Positions 38,738-48,052 of a stretch of 64,000 nucleotides of DNA are shown piece after piece; position 1 is the first letter of the stretch, and each line of letters opens with the position of its first letter. The position numbers were made by a program, and so were the translations under genes. The DNA lies in the NCBI RefSeq assembly GCF_005116665.1, contig NZ_SWCJ01000014.1:62001-126000 (forward strand), given 5' to 3'. The stretch is from Ferrimonas aestuarii (GTDB lineage Bacteria; Pseudomonadota; Gammaproteobacteria; Enterobacterales; Shewanellaceae). The notes under the pieces are model-generated. The model made no database searches and was not told the DNA's origin. It worked only from the letters and a program-made list of their open reading frames with translations.

Positions 38738-40030
38738 CTAAACGGCGTTCCCGGCTTGCAAACGGATGGCGACCGCGTTGCGGTGGGCGTCCAGCCCTTC
38801 TGCTTCAGCCAGCGTCATTACGATTTGTGCCAAATTATCCAGCCCCTTTGGGGTTAACTCCTGTACGGTGTAGCGGCGACAAAAATCCGCCAAAGACAGG
38901 CTGGAGGCGCTGCGTGCCGCTCCATAAGTCGGCAGCACGTGGTTGGTGCCACTGGCGTAATCGCCGACGGACTCCGGTGACCACGGCCCTAAGAAGATGG
39001 AGCCTGCGGCACGCAGTTTAGGCAGCAGGGATCTGGGATTGCCGGTGTTCACAATCAGGTGCTCTGGGCCATAGGCGTTACTTATCTCGCACGCCTCATC
39101 CAGATTTTCACAGATGAGGATTCGGCTTTGGGACAGGGCGGTGCGAGCGGTTTCAGAGCGAGTAAGCGCCGCCAGTTGGCTTTCGACTTCGGTTAACACC
39201 GTATCCGCAAACCCTTGGGATAGGCAGACGAGCATCGCCTGACTGTCTTCGCCGTGCTCTGCTTGGGACAATAAGTCCGCCGCTACAAAGGCTGGACTGG
39301 CATCGTCATCGGCAATCACCAACACTTCCGATGGCCCTGCGGGCATGTCGATGGCGCATCCTTGTTGGCTGACTTGAGTCTTGGCTTCGGTGACAAAACG
39401 GTTGCCCGGACCAAAGATCTTATCAACCTTAGCCACGGTGTCGGTGCCATAGGCCATGGCGGCTACCCCTTGGGCACCGCCAATGGGATAGAGGGCGGTA
39501 ACGCCGCAGCGCCAGGCCGCATAACAGATGGCGTCATTGACCGGCGGTGGTGTGGCCATCACTCGAACGCTGCAGCCAGCGATGCGCGCCGGCAGCGCTT
39601 GCATCAATACTGAGGACACCAAAGGGGCACTGCCGCCGGGTACATAAAGGCCAACTCGTTCAATGGCTTCACTTCGAAGCTCGCAAAATACACCAGGCTG
39701 AGTCTCCACCTTCACCGTGGTAAATGCCTGAGCACGGTGAAACTGCTCTAAGTTGTCGATGGCGGCATCAATGGCTTGTTTCAGTTCTAGGGCGATGCGA
39801 GCGCCTTGCTCGGCTAACTGGTCGCTATTCATTACCAGCGACTCTGGCGCCCTCCCATCAAAACGTTGGCTCAGTTCGATAAGCGCTTGGTCACCTTGAC
39901 GTTTTACCTGGGACAAAATCTCGGACACCGCCTTACTAAGATCTTGGCTTTGCACCTGTTCAGCGCGTGCCAGCAGAGCACGCTGCTGCGCTGGGTCTTG
40001 AGTATTCCAAACAAAGGTTTGCATGGTCAT
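38738..40030 (-). CDS. hisD: histidinol dehydrogenase
   Basis: About 430 residues from the ATG at 40030, close to E. coli (434); ten further upstream codons are rejected. Motifs are GLYVPGGSAPLVSSVLM, DMPAGPSEVLVIAD and GPEHLIVNT. It catalyses the last two oxidations to histidine with zinc and NAD. Confidence 0.95.
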   Translation of the reverse strand: MTMQTFVWNTQDPAQQRALLARAEQVQSQDLSKAVSEILSQVKRQGDQALIELSQRFDGRAPESLVMNSDQLAEQGARIALELKQAIDAAIDNLEQFHRAQAFTTVKVETQPGVFCELRSEAIERVGLYVPGGSAPLVSSVLMQALPARIAGCSVRVMATPPPVNDAICYAAWRCGVTALYPIGGAQGVAAMAYGTDTVAKVDKIFGPGNRFVTEAKTQVSQQGCAIDMPAGPSEVLVIADDDASPAFVAADLLSQAEHGEDSQAMLVCLSQGFADTVLTEVESQLAALTRSETARTALSQSRILICENLDEACEISNAYGPEHLIVNTGNPRSLLPKLRAAGSIFLGPWSPESVGDYASGTNHVLPTYGAARSASSLSLADFCRRYTVQELTPKGLDNLAQIVMTLAEAEGLDAHRNAVAIRLQAGNAV

Positions 40031-40040
40031 AACGGCTCTC

Positions 40041-40985
40041 TTATCCCAGCATCTTTTCAATGGGCAACACTAAAATTGAGCTGGCACCTAGGGCTTTTAG
40101 CTCCTCCATGGTGTCCCAGAATAGGGTTTCTGAGCTTACTGCGTGCAGTGCCACTCGCTCTTTGTCGTCGGCCAATGGCAAGATTGTTGGGTTTTCGGCA
40201 CCAGGCAGCAGGGAGATCACCTGTTCCAGCTGCGCCTTGGGGGCGTGCAGCATGATGTACTTGCTCTCTTTGGCTTGAATCACGCCATTGATGCGAGTCA
40301 GCAGTTTGTCCACCAGCTCTTGGGTGGCGGTATCCAGTACTTTGGTGCTTTGAATTAGAGTGGCTTTGGAGCGGAAGATCACCTCTGCTTCCTTAAGGCC
40401 ATTGGCTTCGAGGGTTGCGCCTGTGCTGACTAGGTCGCAGATGGAGTCTGCTAATCCCGCTCGAGGGGCGACCTCCACCGAGCCTTTGAGCATGCAGCTG
40501 CTGGCATTCACGCCGGCGTTGTCTAAGTAGCGCTGCAGCAGGTAAGGGTAGGTGGTGGCAATACGGGTGCCAGCTAGGGACTGGGGCCCTTGGTATTGAG
40601 CGTCTTTATCGATGGCGATGGAGAGGCGACAGCCGCCAAAGTCCAAACGGCGCAGAGTGGCAAACTCGGCACTGCGATTGGTGGCACAGCGCTCAAGGCG
40701 TTCCTCTTCCAGTACGTTTTCACCCACAATGCCAAGGTCGACTACGCCGTCCATTACCAATCCAGGAATGTCGTCATCGCGAACACGAAGTATGTCGATA
40801 GGCAGGTTTTGGCAGTGGCTTAACAGGCGCTGGTCACGAAGGTTGAGTTTTAAGCCTGCGCCTTTGAACAGGGTGGCGCACTCATCGGCCAGTCGTCCCG
40901 ACTTTTGGATGGCGATACGCAGGCGAGCCTGAGTGTTTGGGGTGGCTTGGCCAAGTTGTTGGTTTGAGGTTTGGTTTAGTGTCAT
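40041..40985 (-). CDS. hisG: ATP phosphoribosyltransferase (long form)
   Basis: About 314 residues from the ATG at 40985 (a TTG three codons upstream is also possible). The [11 protein letters not shown] start, [27 protein letters not shown] block and C-terminal ACT-like regulatory domain mark the hexameric long form, which is feedback-inhibited by histidine. First structural gene of the operon, preceded by the hisL attenuator. The N-terminus carries about 18 extra residues compared with E. coli. Confidence 0.94.
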   Translation of the reverse strand: MTLNQTSNQQLGQATPNTQARLRIAIQKSGRLADECATLFKGAGLKLNLRDQRLLSHCQNLPIDILRVRDDDIPGLVMDGVVDLGIVGENVLEEERLERCATNRSAEFATLRRLDFGGCRLSIAIDKDAQYQGPQSLAGTRIATTYPYLLQRYLDNAGVNASSCMLKGSVEVAPRAGLADSICDLVSTGATLEANGLKEAEVIFRSKATLIQSTKVLDTATQELVDKLLTRINGVIQAKESKYIMLHAPKAQLEQVISLLPGAENPTILPLADDKERVALHAVSSETLFWDTMEELKALGASSILVLPIEKMLG

Positions 40986-41009
40986 CTGTTTCAATCCTGT
41001 TAAAAAGCG

Positions 41010-41039
41010 AAAAACCCTGGCACTTGCTCCAGGGTTTTT
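41010..41039 (-). terminator. hisL: his operon attenuator terminator
   Basis: On the minus strand, CCCTGG (rc of 41015-41020 pairing with 41029-41034) closes a hairpin flanked by A5 and T5, 16-45 bases upstream of the hisG start region. With the histidine-rich leader peptide upstream this is a transcription attenuator: fast translation of the His codons favours the terminator. Confidence 0.85.
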
Positions 41040-41107
41040 GCGTGTTTTCAGGTTGAAACCGCTGGAGGTGCCGTTTAAACAGCAGCCTTCCAGCGAAATG
41101 CCAAAGG

Positions 41108-41152
41108 CTACCGCATGGAATGGTGATGATGTAGCGCAGTAAACATTGGCAT
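41108..41152 (-). CDS. hisL: his operon leader peptide
   Basis: A 14-residue reading frame, [14 protein letters not shown], with four consecutive histidine codons and an AAAGGA ribosome site just upstream. It sits about 120 bases before hisG, ahead of the attenuator hairpin. Ribosome stalling at the His run under histidine shortage would favour an antiterminator. E. coli hisL has seven His codons; four is a shorter control run. Confidence 0.9.
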   Translation of the reverse strand: MPMFTALHHHHSMR

Positions 41153-41169
41153 TGCTTGATTCCTTTAAG

Positions 41170-41192
41170 TTTGCTGACCTCTTGTCAGCAAA
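41170..41192. promoter_or_regulatory. palindrome upstream of hisL
   Basis: TTTGCTGAC and GTCAGCAAA form a perfect 9-bp inverted repeat around CTCTT, just upstream of the hisL ribosome site. It is either an operator or a 5' UTR hairpin. No known regulator motif is recognised. Confidence 0.5.
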
Positions 41193-41446
41193 GTAAAAAT
41201 AGGGTGACCAAATTTAGGTCGTGCTTTTAAGCTAAAACAGGCTTTTTAGAATTGCAACTGCCAATGTAAAGTTTTTTAGCATTGCTGAGTTTGGCGCAGC
41301 AAAGTGGGTTCTGATGCTTGGCTGAGACAGGTAACTGATTGGCAGCGACGGATAATTGTCTATTTTTAATTATCCAAACAGTTGGCTTCTGGTGGTAAGC
41401 AACCACTGTGGCATAATGGCGACCCCATTTTTCCTAAAGACGTTTC
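41193..41446. other. his/yoaA divergent promoter region
   Basis: The region between the his leader and yoaA is AT-rich in places and must hold both promoters. I could not place -35/-10 pairs with confidence. No further reading frame is credible. Confidence 0.4.
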
Positions 41447-43369
41447 ATGGCCCGTTTCCCCACCAAGATAGAGCAGGCGTTTAGCCGAGATGGCATGCTG
41501 GCGGACAAGCTGAATCAGTTTCGCTATCGCAAGTCACAACAGCAGTTGGCTAAGGCGATCGCCAATCACACTAAGCCAAGACAGGTTTTGGTGGCCGAGG
41601 CGGGTACGGGCATTGGCAAGACCTTTGCCTACTTGCTGCCTGCGCTGTTAAGCGGCAAAAAGGTGGCCATCTCCACTGGAACCAAAAACCTGCAAGATCA
41701 GTTGTTTTTCAAAGACGTTCCCGCACTTTTGCCTCTAATTGAGGCCGGTTGCAAGGTGGCGCTGTTAAAAGGCCGAGGCAATTATCTATGCCCTCATCAC
41801 CTTGGTCGTCATCTGGCGGATCCGGAAAACCAAACCCCCATCGAGATGGATCAGATGATCCGCATTCGCAGCTGGGCCAATGGCACCAGCACCGGCGACA
41901 TGGCGGAGATGGACTCACTGGCGGAAGACGCGCCAATTCTTCGTAAGGTGACCTCCACCAACGACAACTGCCTTGGGCAGAAATGCCCAGAGTTTGAGCG
42001 CTGTTTCTTAAAACGTGCTCGCGCGAAGGCGCTGGCGGCGGACGTGGTGGTGATCAACCACCATCTGTTTTTTGCTGATTCTAGCCTCAAAGAGACCGGC
42101 TTTGGTGAGCTGCTGCCGAAACTCGATTGGATCATGTTTGATGAGGCCCACCAGTTGCCCGATATTGCGCTTAACCGCTTCGGTGAGCGATTTAACTCCA
42201 GTTCACTGGTGTATTTGGCTCGGGATGTAAAGCGGCTGTATCAGCTACTGAAGGATTGTAAGTCTCTGGAAACTAAAGCAGACGATCTTATCAGTTGGAG
42301 TGATGACCTCGCCGAGGCCCTGAGTAAATTTGGCATTAGCAACTGGTTGGAGCTGGTAAAGGTAGAATCGGTTATCTACACCTTGGGCGGCGTGGCCACT
42401 GCGTTGGCGAGGCTGACGAAGGAGCTGGGCTTTCACATCGGTCGTGATGAGTTGGCAGACAACTGTTATGAACGCAGTGCTCGGCTTCAGGGGATTGTGG
42501 AGCATTTCATCAAGCCAGAACCGTCTCAAGTCTACCTGCTCGAACGGCGCAATCAGGGCTTTAGTCTGGTGTCAACGCCGCTGTCAGTGAGAGACAAGTT
42601 AACCGAGCTCTATAACCAGTACCACTGCGCCTGGCTGTTTACTTCAGCAACCCTGCAAGTTGATGGTAACTTCAGTTATTTTACCAAGCAGATGGCGTTA
42701 GATAGCGCCACTACCTTAACCTTGGACAGCCCGTTTAATTATCAAAAACAGGCGCTGATGTGTGTGCCTCGAGGATTGTACGAGCCCCATGATGCTCGCA
42801 TGGCAGATCAGCTTACTGAGATCGCCGACAAGCTAATCAATGCCGCCGATGGCCGCACCTTTTTGCTGTTTACCAGTTATCACATGATGCATCAGGTGGG
42901 AGAGCGGCTCAGTCGGCTGCAGACGCGGCCGCTGTTGGTTCAAGGGATGGACTCTAAGCGGCAGCTTTTGCATCGTTATCATGCCTATGGCAATGCCGTT
43001 TTGTTGGGGACAAGCGCATTTTGGGAAGGGGTTGACGTTAGAGGCCGAGGCCTGTGCTGTGTTATGATCGACAAATTGCCCTTTGTGTCTCCGGACGATC
43101 CGCTGGCTCGCGCTCGAGTCAATGCTTGTGAACGCAGTGGCCAAGATCCCTTTACCACAGTGCAACTGCCACAGGCGATCTTGGCGCTTAAACAGGGCGT
43201 GGGTCGCCTTATCCGCAGTGAACAGGATCATGGGGTGTTGGTCATTGGGGATGCCCGTTTGGTGCACCGGCCCTATGGCCAACAGTTTTTAGCCAGCTTG
43301 CCGGCCATGAGCCGCACTCGCGAGTTGGACAACGCATTAATTAAGTTAACACAGTTACGAGAACAGTAA
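41447..43369 (+). CDS. yoaA: DinG-family iron-sulfur DNA helicase YoaA
   Basis: A 640-residue superfamily 2 helicase of the XPD/DinG group. Walker A is AEAGTGIGKT near 51-60 and the DEAH box is at 232-235. The four cysteines that hold the [4Fe-4S] cluster are C115, C175, C180 and C186. C-terminal motifs include TSAFWEGVDVRGRG and GVGRLIRSEQDHG. In E. coli YoaA works with HolC in repair of stalled forks. It ends one base into tsaB. Confidence 0.93.
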   Translation: MARFPTKIEQAFSRDGMLADKLNQFRYRKSQQQLAKAIANHTKPRQVLVAEAGTGIGKTFAYLLPALLSGKKVAISTGTKNLQDQLFFKDVPALLPLIEAGCKVALLKGRGNYLCPHHLGRHLADPENQTPIEMDQMIRIRSWANGTSTGDMAEMDSLAEDAPILRKVTSTNDNCLGQKCPEFERCFLKRARAKALAADVVVINHHLFFADSSLKETGFGELLPKLDWIMFDEAHQLPDIALNRFGERFNSSSLVYLARDVKRLYQLLKDCKSLETKADDLISWSDDLAEALSKFGISNWLELVKVESVIYTLGGVATALARLTKELGFHIGRDELADNCYERSARLQGIVEHFIKPEPSQVYLLERRNQGFSLVSTPLSVRDKLTELYNQYHCAWLFTSATLQVDGNFSYFTKQMALDSATTLTLDSPFNYQKQALMCVPRGLYEPHDARMADQLTEIADKLINAADGRTFLLFTSYHMMHQVGERLSRLQTRPLLVQGMDSKRQLLHRYHAYGNAVLLGTSAFWEGVDVRGRGLCCVMIDKLPFVSPDDPLARARVNACERSGQDPFTTVQLPQAILALKQGVGRLIRSEQDHGVLVIGDARLVHRPYGQQFLASLPAMSRTRELDNALIKLTQLREQ

Positions 43370-44058
43370 TGTCAGAGAAGATCCTTATCATCGATACCGC
43401 CACCGAAAACTGCTCAGCGGCACTAGTGATTGATGGCAACGTGACCAGTTTGTGTGAGGAAGCGCCTCGCGAGCATAGCCAAAAGATCCTGCCGTTTGTG
43501 AAGCAGTTGCTGGACGATGCCGGTGTAGTTCTTGAGGATCTGGATGCCATCGGTTTTGGTCGCGGCCCTGGAAGCTTTACGGGTATCCGCATCGGTACCT
43601 CAATGATGCAGGGCATGGCGCTGGGCGCTGAACTGCCGGTACTGCCGATCTCAAACTTAGCGGCCATGGCGCAAGGGGCAATGGATAACGGTGCTAAAAC
43701 CGTGATTGCTGCCATTGATGCCCGCATGGGAGAAGTCTACGTGGGCCGTTATGAAAACGTTGACGGCCTAGCCACACTGATTGAGCAGGAATTGGTGATC
43801 GCCCCTGATGCGGTTATGGCATTGCCGCTGATACAGGGTGAGGATCTCACCGCCGTGGGGACCGGTTTTGAAACCTACCCAGAACTTCTGGATAACGGTC
43901 GCCTAAACCTAGATGGCCAATGTCGTCTGCCAAGTGCTAAGATGATGGTACCGCTAGCCTTATCTCTGTTTTCTAAAGGGTTTGCGCAGCCACTGGAGAG
44001 CGTCGAGCCGGTTTATCTACGGGATAACGTGGCTTGGAAGAAAGCCCCTGGCAAATAA
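43369..44058 (+). CDS. tsaB: tRNA t6A37 biosynthesis protein TsaB
   Basis: A 229-residue ASKHA-fold protein. The start ILIIDTATENCSAALV, EHSQKILPFVKQLL and GFGRGPGSFTGIRIG are diagnostic. It is the scaffold of the TsaD-TsaB-TsaE complex that adds threonylcarbamoyl to A37 of ANN-reading tRNAs. It shares the A of a TAATG overlap with yoaA, so the two are translationally coupled. Confidence 0.95.
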   Translation: MSEKILIIDTATENCSAALVIDGNVTSLCEEAPREHSQKILPFVKQLLDDAGVVLEDLDAIGFGRGPGSFTGIRIGTSMMQGMALGAELPVLPISNLAAMAQGAMDNGAKTVIAAIDARMGEVYVGRYENVDGLATLIEQELVIAPDAVMALPLIQGEDLTAVGTGFETYPELLDNGRLNLDGQCRLPSAKMMVPLALSLFSKGFAQPLESVEPVYLRDNVAWKKAPGK

Positions 44059-44095
44059 CACCACTGCTGAAATACGTTGTCTGAGGAATCGATAG

Positions 44096-44371
44096 ATGTT
44101 GCAACCCGTTGGTTTACAGCCCCAAAGCTTACCGGAGAAGCAGCCGCTTCGCCGTGGGCAGGCGGTGGCCGTAGAGGAGGTTGCCACGCCGGTTCGCACC
44201 CAGCTAGTGGTGCCAGCGGATGCCCAAACCTGGCAACAGTTTCAGGCGGGCAGGGCACAGCTGGTTAATGATCACTCGGAATCGGCGGCCATTAATGCCT
44301 ATCAAGAGATGTCCAATCATCAACTGCGACAAGATCTGCAAGCGATGATTGGCGTCGATCTTTACGTTTAG
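44096..44371 (+). CDS. small hypothetical protein downstream of tsaB
   Basis: A 91-residue protein with a basic, proline-rich N-terminal half and a C-terminal helical segment, SAAINAYQEMSNHQLRQDLQ followed by AMIGVDLYV. This ending recalls small proteins found after tsaB in other marine gammaproteobacteria (recollection only, no function known). Thirty-seven bases after tsaB; probably the same operon. Confidence 0.65.
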   Translation: MLQPVGLQPQSLPEKQPLRRGQAVAVEEVATPVRTQLVVPADAQTWQQFQAGRAQLVNDHSESAAINAYQEMSNHQLRQDLQAMIGVDLYV

Positions 44372-44452
44372 AAACTTTTTTCTTTTTCGTAACCTTTGAA
44401 TTCCTATGAAAAGTCAGTAGCGTAGAGCCCGACACTAAGGACAATAGGACTC

Positions 44453-45283
44453 ATGGATATGAAACCCTTTCTGCGCACTGCGCTTCTTATACCTACCTTG
44501 CTGTTAAGTGGTGCCGCTTGGGCCCATGGCAGTGATTCAGACGTTGATGCCAAGCTGCAGCAGTTTGCTCAAGGGGAGCATCGAAGCGAGAAAAACATCG
44601 CCCGAAACCCGTATCGTAATCCCGCGCAAACTTTGTCGTTCTTCGGTATCCATCCCGACATGACGGTGATTGAGCTTTGGCCTGGCGGTGGCTGGTACAG
44701 CGAAATTATTGCGCCTTATCTGAAAGATAACGGTCAGTTCGTGGCGGCCAACTTCGACACCAGCGATAAGCAGACGGTGAATTTCTATAAAAACGCCGGT
44801 AAGCGCTATCTGCAGAAGGTCAAAGATAACCCAGAGATCTACGGCAACACCAAGGTGATTAACTTCGACCCAAGCTTGTCTCCAGACTTAGGCGTGGAAG
44901 CCAGCGCTGATATGGTGCTGACCTTTAGAAACCTTCATAACTGGGCGATGAAAGGCAAGATGGAAACCGTGTTCCAATCGGCTTTTGAGGTGCTCACCCC
45001 TGGTGGCGTGTTTGGCGTGGTTGAACACCGCGGCACTGCACAGATGCCAGCGGAGTCTGGTTACATGGATGAAGCCGAGGTTATCGCTCTGGCGAAAAAA
45101 GTTGGCTTTAAGCTGGCGGCCAAATCGGAAATTAATGCCAATCCAAAAGACACCAAAGATTACGAGCGAGGCGTATGGACGCTGCCGCCAAGCCTGCGCT
45201 TAAAAGAGAAAGATCGCGAGAAATACTTAGCCATTGGCGAGTCTGATCGCATGACGCTTAAGTTCTACAAGCCAGAGATCTGA
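44453..45283 (+). CDS. secreted class I SAM-methyltransferase-like protein
   Basis: A 276-residue protein with a clear signal peptide (MKPFLRTALLIPTLLLSGAAWAHG, cleaved near residue 24). The mature part has a Rossmann methyltransferase core: VIELWPGGGWYSEIIAPYL (motif I region), ADMVLTFRNLHNW and LTPGGVFGVVEHRG. SAM is not known to be available in the periplasm, so the enzyme may act on another ligand or be a structural derivative. Similar periplasmic proteins are annotated in Shewanella and relatives (recollection). It has its own terminator. Confidence 0.8.
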   Translation: MDMKPFLRTALLIPTLLLSGAAWAHGSDSDVDAKLQQFAQGEHRSEKNIARNPYRNPAQTLSFFGIHPDMTVIELWPGGGWYSEIIAPYLKDNGQFVAANFDTSDKQTVNFYKNAGKRYLQKVKDNPEIYGNTKVINFDPSLSPDLGVEASADMVLTFRNLHNWAMKGKMETVFQSAFEVLTPGGVFGVVEHRGTAQMPAESGYMDEAEVIALAKKVGFKLAAKSEINANPKDTKDYERGVWTLPPSLRLKEKDREKYLAIGESDRMTLKFYKPEI

Positions 45284-45306
45284 TTTTATAAACAATAACG
45301 TAACTG

Positions 45307-45336
45307 CTCCAACCAGTTAGTCTGGTTGGAGTTTTT
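45307..45336 (+). terminator. rho-independent terminator
   Basis: The ten-base stem CTCCAACCAG / CTGGTTGGAG with loop TTAGT is followed by five T. Confidence 0.88.
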
Positions 45337-45368
45337 GCGTTTGCCGTCAGGACAACTAAGGGGGAGTT

Positions 45369-46226
45369 ATGGCAACCTTGCTGCCGCCAACGGAAGTGTC
45401 GTTTACATTGCCACACATTCGATTGACCGCATTACACTGGGGAGAGGCAGACGCTCCGCTTGTTGTCTGCTTGCATGGCTGGTTGGATAACGGTAACAGT
45501 TTCGCCCCTTTGGCCCCGTATCTGGTGCGGCAAGGGTATCAAGTGCTGGCGTTGGAATTTCCTGGTCACGGCCATTCGGATAATCGTAACCCAGGGAACT
45601 TTTATCATTTTCTCGATTACCTGTATGAGCTGAAGCTGCTGTGGCCCATGTTGAATCAACCACCGGCGCTGCTGCTGGGGCACTCCATGGGGGGCATTCT
45701 TGCCAAAGCGTTCGCGGCTCTGTACCCCGACTGGGTTGATAAGCTCGTGGTAGTCGAGGCTTTAGGTCCCTTAACGGCAACCGAGAAAGATACCGCACCG
45801 AACTTAAGGCGCGGCTTTGAAAGCCGAGACAAGCCAAGTTCGACGGGCAGTTACGCCAGTCTCGATGCCTTGTATCAAGCACGGGCTGCGGCGGGTGGAT
45901 TTGCATTGCCCTTGGCGAAACTGCTTATGGATCGGAATCTTTGCCAAGGGGACGATGGCCGGTGGAGCTGGCGCTCGGATCCGCGGCTGAGAGTGCGCTC
46001 CGCTTGGATGATGACCGAGGCGCAAGCGGCCTCGTTGATGTCAGAGTTGACCTCATCGATGCTGGTGGTCTTGGGCGAGCAAGGCTTTGAGGAGTTAAAA
46101 GCCCGATGGCCTGAGCGACAAAATTGGTTTAAACAGGCTCGGATGCAAACCATCCCTGGTGGTCACCACTGCCACATGGAGCACCCTGAAGCCCTTTCAC
46201 GATTTATTTTGGCCGAATTGGCTTAA
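45369..46226 (+). CDS. alpha/beta hydrolase
   Basis: A 285-residue hydrolase. The oxyanion [10 protein letters not shown] and nucleophile elbow LLGHSMGG (S106) are intact, and the catalytic histidine is likely in [13 protein letters not shown]. The family includes esterases and MhpC-like C-C hydrolases; the substrate is unknown. It sits before fadD, as do similar hydrolases in some Shewanella genomes (recollection). Confidence 0.82.
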   Translation: MATLLPPTEVSFTLPHIRLTALHWGEADAPLVVCLHGWLDNGNSFAPLAPYLVRQGYQVLALEFPGHGHSDNRNPGNFYHFLDYLYELKLLWPMLNQPPALLLGHSMGGILAKAFAALYPDWVDKLVVVEALGPLTATEKDTAPNLRRGFESRDKPSSTGSYASLDALYQARAAAGGFALPLAKLLMDRNLCQGDDGRWSWRSDPRLRVRSAWMMTEAQAASLMSELTSSMLVVLGEQGFEELKARWPERQNWFKQARMQTIPGGHHCHMEHPEALSRFILAELA

Positions 46227-46372
46227 AATTTCGTCGAACGCGCCGCCAAACGCTGTGTTTCGTCGGTGCGATCGCTAAAATTAGCAAACTTATTAGAATT
46301 CACTCGCTTTGCAGTGGCAGGGCGATGCAAACAGCTCTAACAGTAGTCCTGTTCGATGCAAAGGAGAACAGA

Positions 46373-48049
46373 GTGGAAAAGGCGTGGCTAAACAGCTATC
46401 CGGCGGACGTGCCGGCAGAGATTAATCCTGACCAATACCGTAACTTGCTGGATCTTTTTGAGCAGAGTTGCCAGAAGTACGCCGATCAGGTGGCCTTCAT
46501 CAACATGGGGGCGGTGTTGACCTATCGCCGCGTGGAAGAGCAGAGCCGAGCATTTGCGGCTTATCTGCAAAATGACCTGAAACTGCAAAAGGGCGATCGA
46601 GTCGCCATTATGATGCCGAACCTGCTGCAGTACCCAGTGGCGCTGCTGGGCGTGCTGCGTGCTGGCATGGTGGCGGTTAACGTCAACCCTCTCTACACCC
46701 CCCGAGAGCTCAAGCATCAACTCTGTGATGCCGGTGCCAAAGCCATTGTGTTGGTAACCAACTTTGGTCAGAGCCTGCAGCAGATTGTGGACGATACGCC
46801 GGTCGAGCACGTGATTCTGACCAAAATTGGCGATCATCTGTCGGCCCCGAAACGCACCGTGGTCAACTTCGTGGTGCAGTACGTGAAGAAGATGGTGCCG
46901 AAATACCATCTTCCCTATGCGATCTCCATGCGCAAAGCGCTGTCCCGTGGCCGCCGTATGCAGTACGTCAAGCCGAGCATTGCCAGTGAAGACATCGCCA
47001 TTTTGCAGTACACCGGTGGTACCACCGGTGTGGCCAAAGGCGCCATGCTGACTCATCGCTCTTTGATCTCAAACATGTTGCAGGCCAACGCTCATTTCGG
47101 CGGTATCTTGAAAGACGGCGAGGAGCTGGTGGTGACGCCACTGCCTCTCTATCATGTGTTTGCCAACACCGTGAATTTGCTGCTGTTCTTGAAGCTGGGT
47201 GGTCAAAATCTGCTTATCACCAACCCTCGAGACATGGCTTCGTTTATTAGCGATCTGAAAAAGTACCCGTTTACCGCCTTAACCGGAGTCAACACTCTGT
47301 TTAACGGCTTGCTGAACCAAGATGAGTTTAAAAATGCCAATTTCAGCGAGTTCAAACTCACCATTGGCGGTGGCATGGCGGTGCAGCGCGCGGTTGCTGA
47401 AAAGTGGAAACAGGTAACGGGAATTCCGCTGATCGAAGGTTATGGCCTGACGGAGTGCTCGCCGGTTGCCGCTGCGGGAACTTACAATCAGCAGGAGTAT
47501 ACCGGAGCCATCGGGTTGCCTTTGCCCTCTACTGATATGCGCGCCGTTGATGAAGCTGGTGAGCCTTTGCCTCAAGGCGAGGTAGGTGAGCTTCAAGTGC
47601 GGGGCCCGCAGGTGATGAAAGGCTATTGGCAGCGCCCGGAAGAGACGGCCAAAGTGATGACCGGTGAAGGCTGGCTCTATACCGGCGACATCGGCTACAT
47701 GGATGAGAAAGGTCAGTTCTTTATTGTTGATCGTAAGAAAGACATGATTCTGGTCTCCGGCTTTAACGTATTCCCTAATGAAGTGGAAGACGTGGTGGCC
47801 AGCCACCCGAAAGTTCTGGAAGTGGCCGCCGTTGGGGTGCCTCACGAAGTATCAGGTGAACTGGTTAAAGTGTTCGTGGTAGCGAAAGACCCAACCCTGA
47901 CCGACAAAGAGGTGATCGCCCATTGCCGGAAAGAGTTAACCGGATACAAGGTGCCTAAGCTGGTGGAGTTCAGAGACGAGCTGCCGAAAACCAACGTGGG
48001 TAAAATTCTGCGCCGTGAGCTGCGCGAAGAAGAGTTAAAGAAGGCGTAG
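46373..48049 (+). CDS. fadD: long-chain acyl-CoA synthetase, first copy
   Basis: 558 residues from the GTG at 46373, which follows AAAGGAGA; upstream codons of the open frame are rejected. AMP-binding motifs are [16 protein letters not shown], the FadD core region [26 protein letters not shown] and C-terminal lysine in [14 protein letters not shown]. It activates fatty acids to acyl-CoA at the inner membrane during uptake. Followed by rnd, as in E. coli. A paralogue lies at 49479. Confidence 0.93.
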   Translation: MEKAWLNSYPADVPAEINPDQYRNLLDLFEQSCQKYADQVAFINMGAVLTYRRVEEQSRAFAAYLQNDLKLQKGDRVAIMMPNLLQYPVALLGVLRAGMVAVNVNPLYTPRELKHQLCDAGAKAIVLVTNFGQSLQQIVDDTPVEHVILTKIGDHLSAPKRTVVNFVVQYVKKMVPKYHLPYAISMRKALSRGRRMQYVKPSIASEDIAILQYTGGTTGVAKGAMLTHRSLISNMLQANAHFGGILKDGEELVVTPLPLYHVFANTVNLLLFLKLGGQNLLITNPRDMASFISDLKKYPFTALTGVNTLFNGLLNQDEFKNANFSEFKLTIGGGMAVQRAVAEKWKQVTGIPLIEGYGLTECSPVAAAGTYNQQEYTGAIGLPLPSTDMRAVDEAGEPLPQGEVGELQVRGPQVMKGYWQRPEETAKVMTGEGWLYTGDIGYMDEKGQFFIVDRKKDMILVSGFNVFPNEVEDVVASHPKVLEVAAVGVPHEVSGELVKVFVVAKDPTLTDKEVIAHCRKELTGYKVPKLVEFRDELPKTNVGKILRRELREEELKKA

Positions 48050-48052
48050 CCG

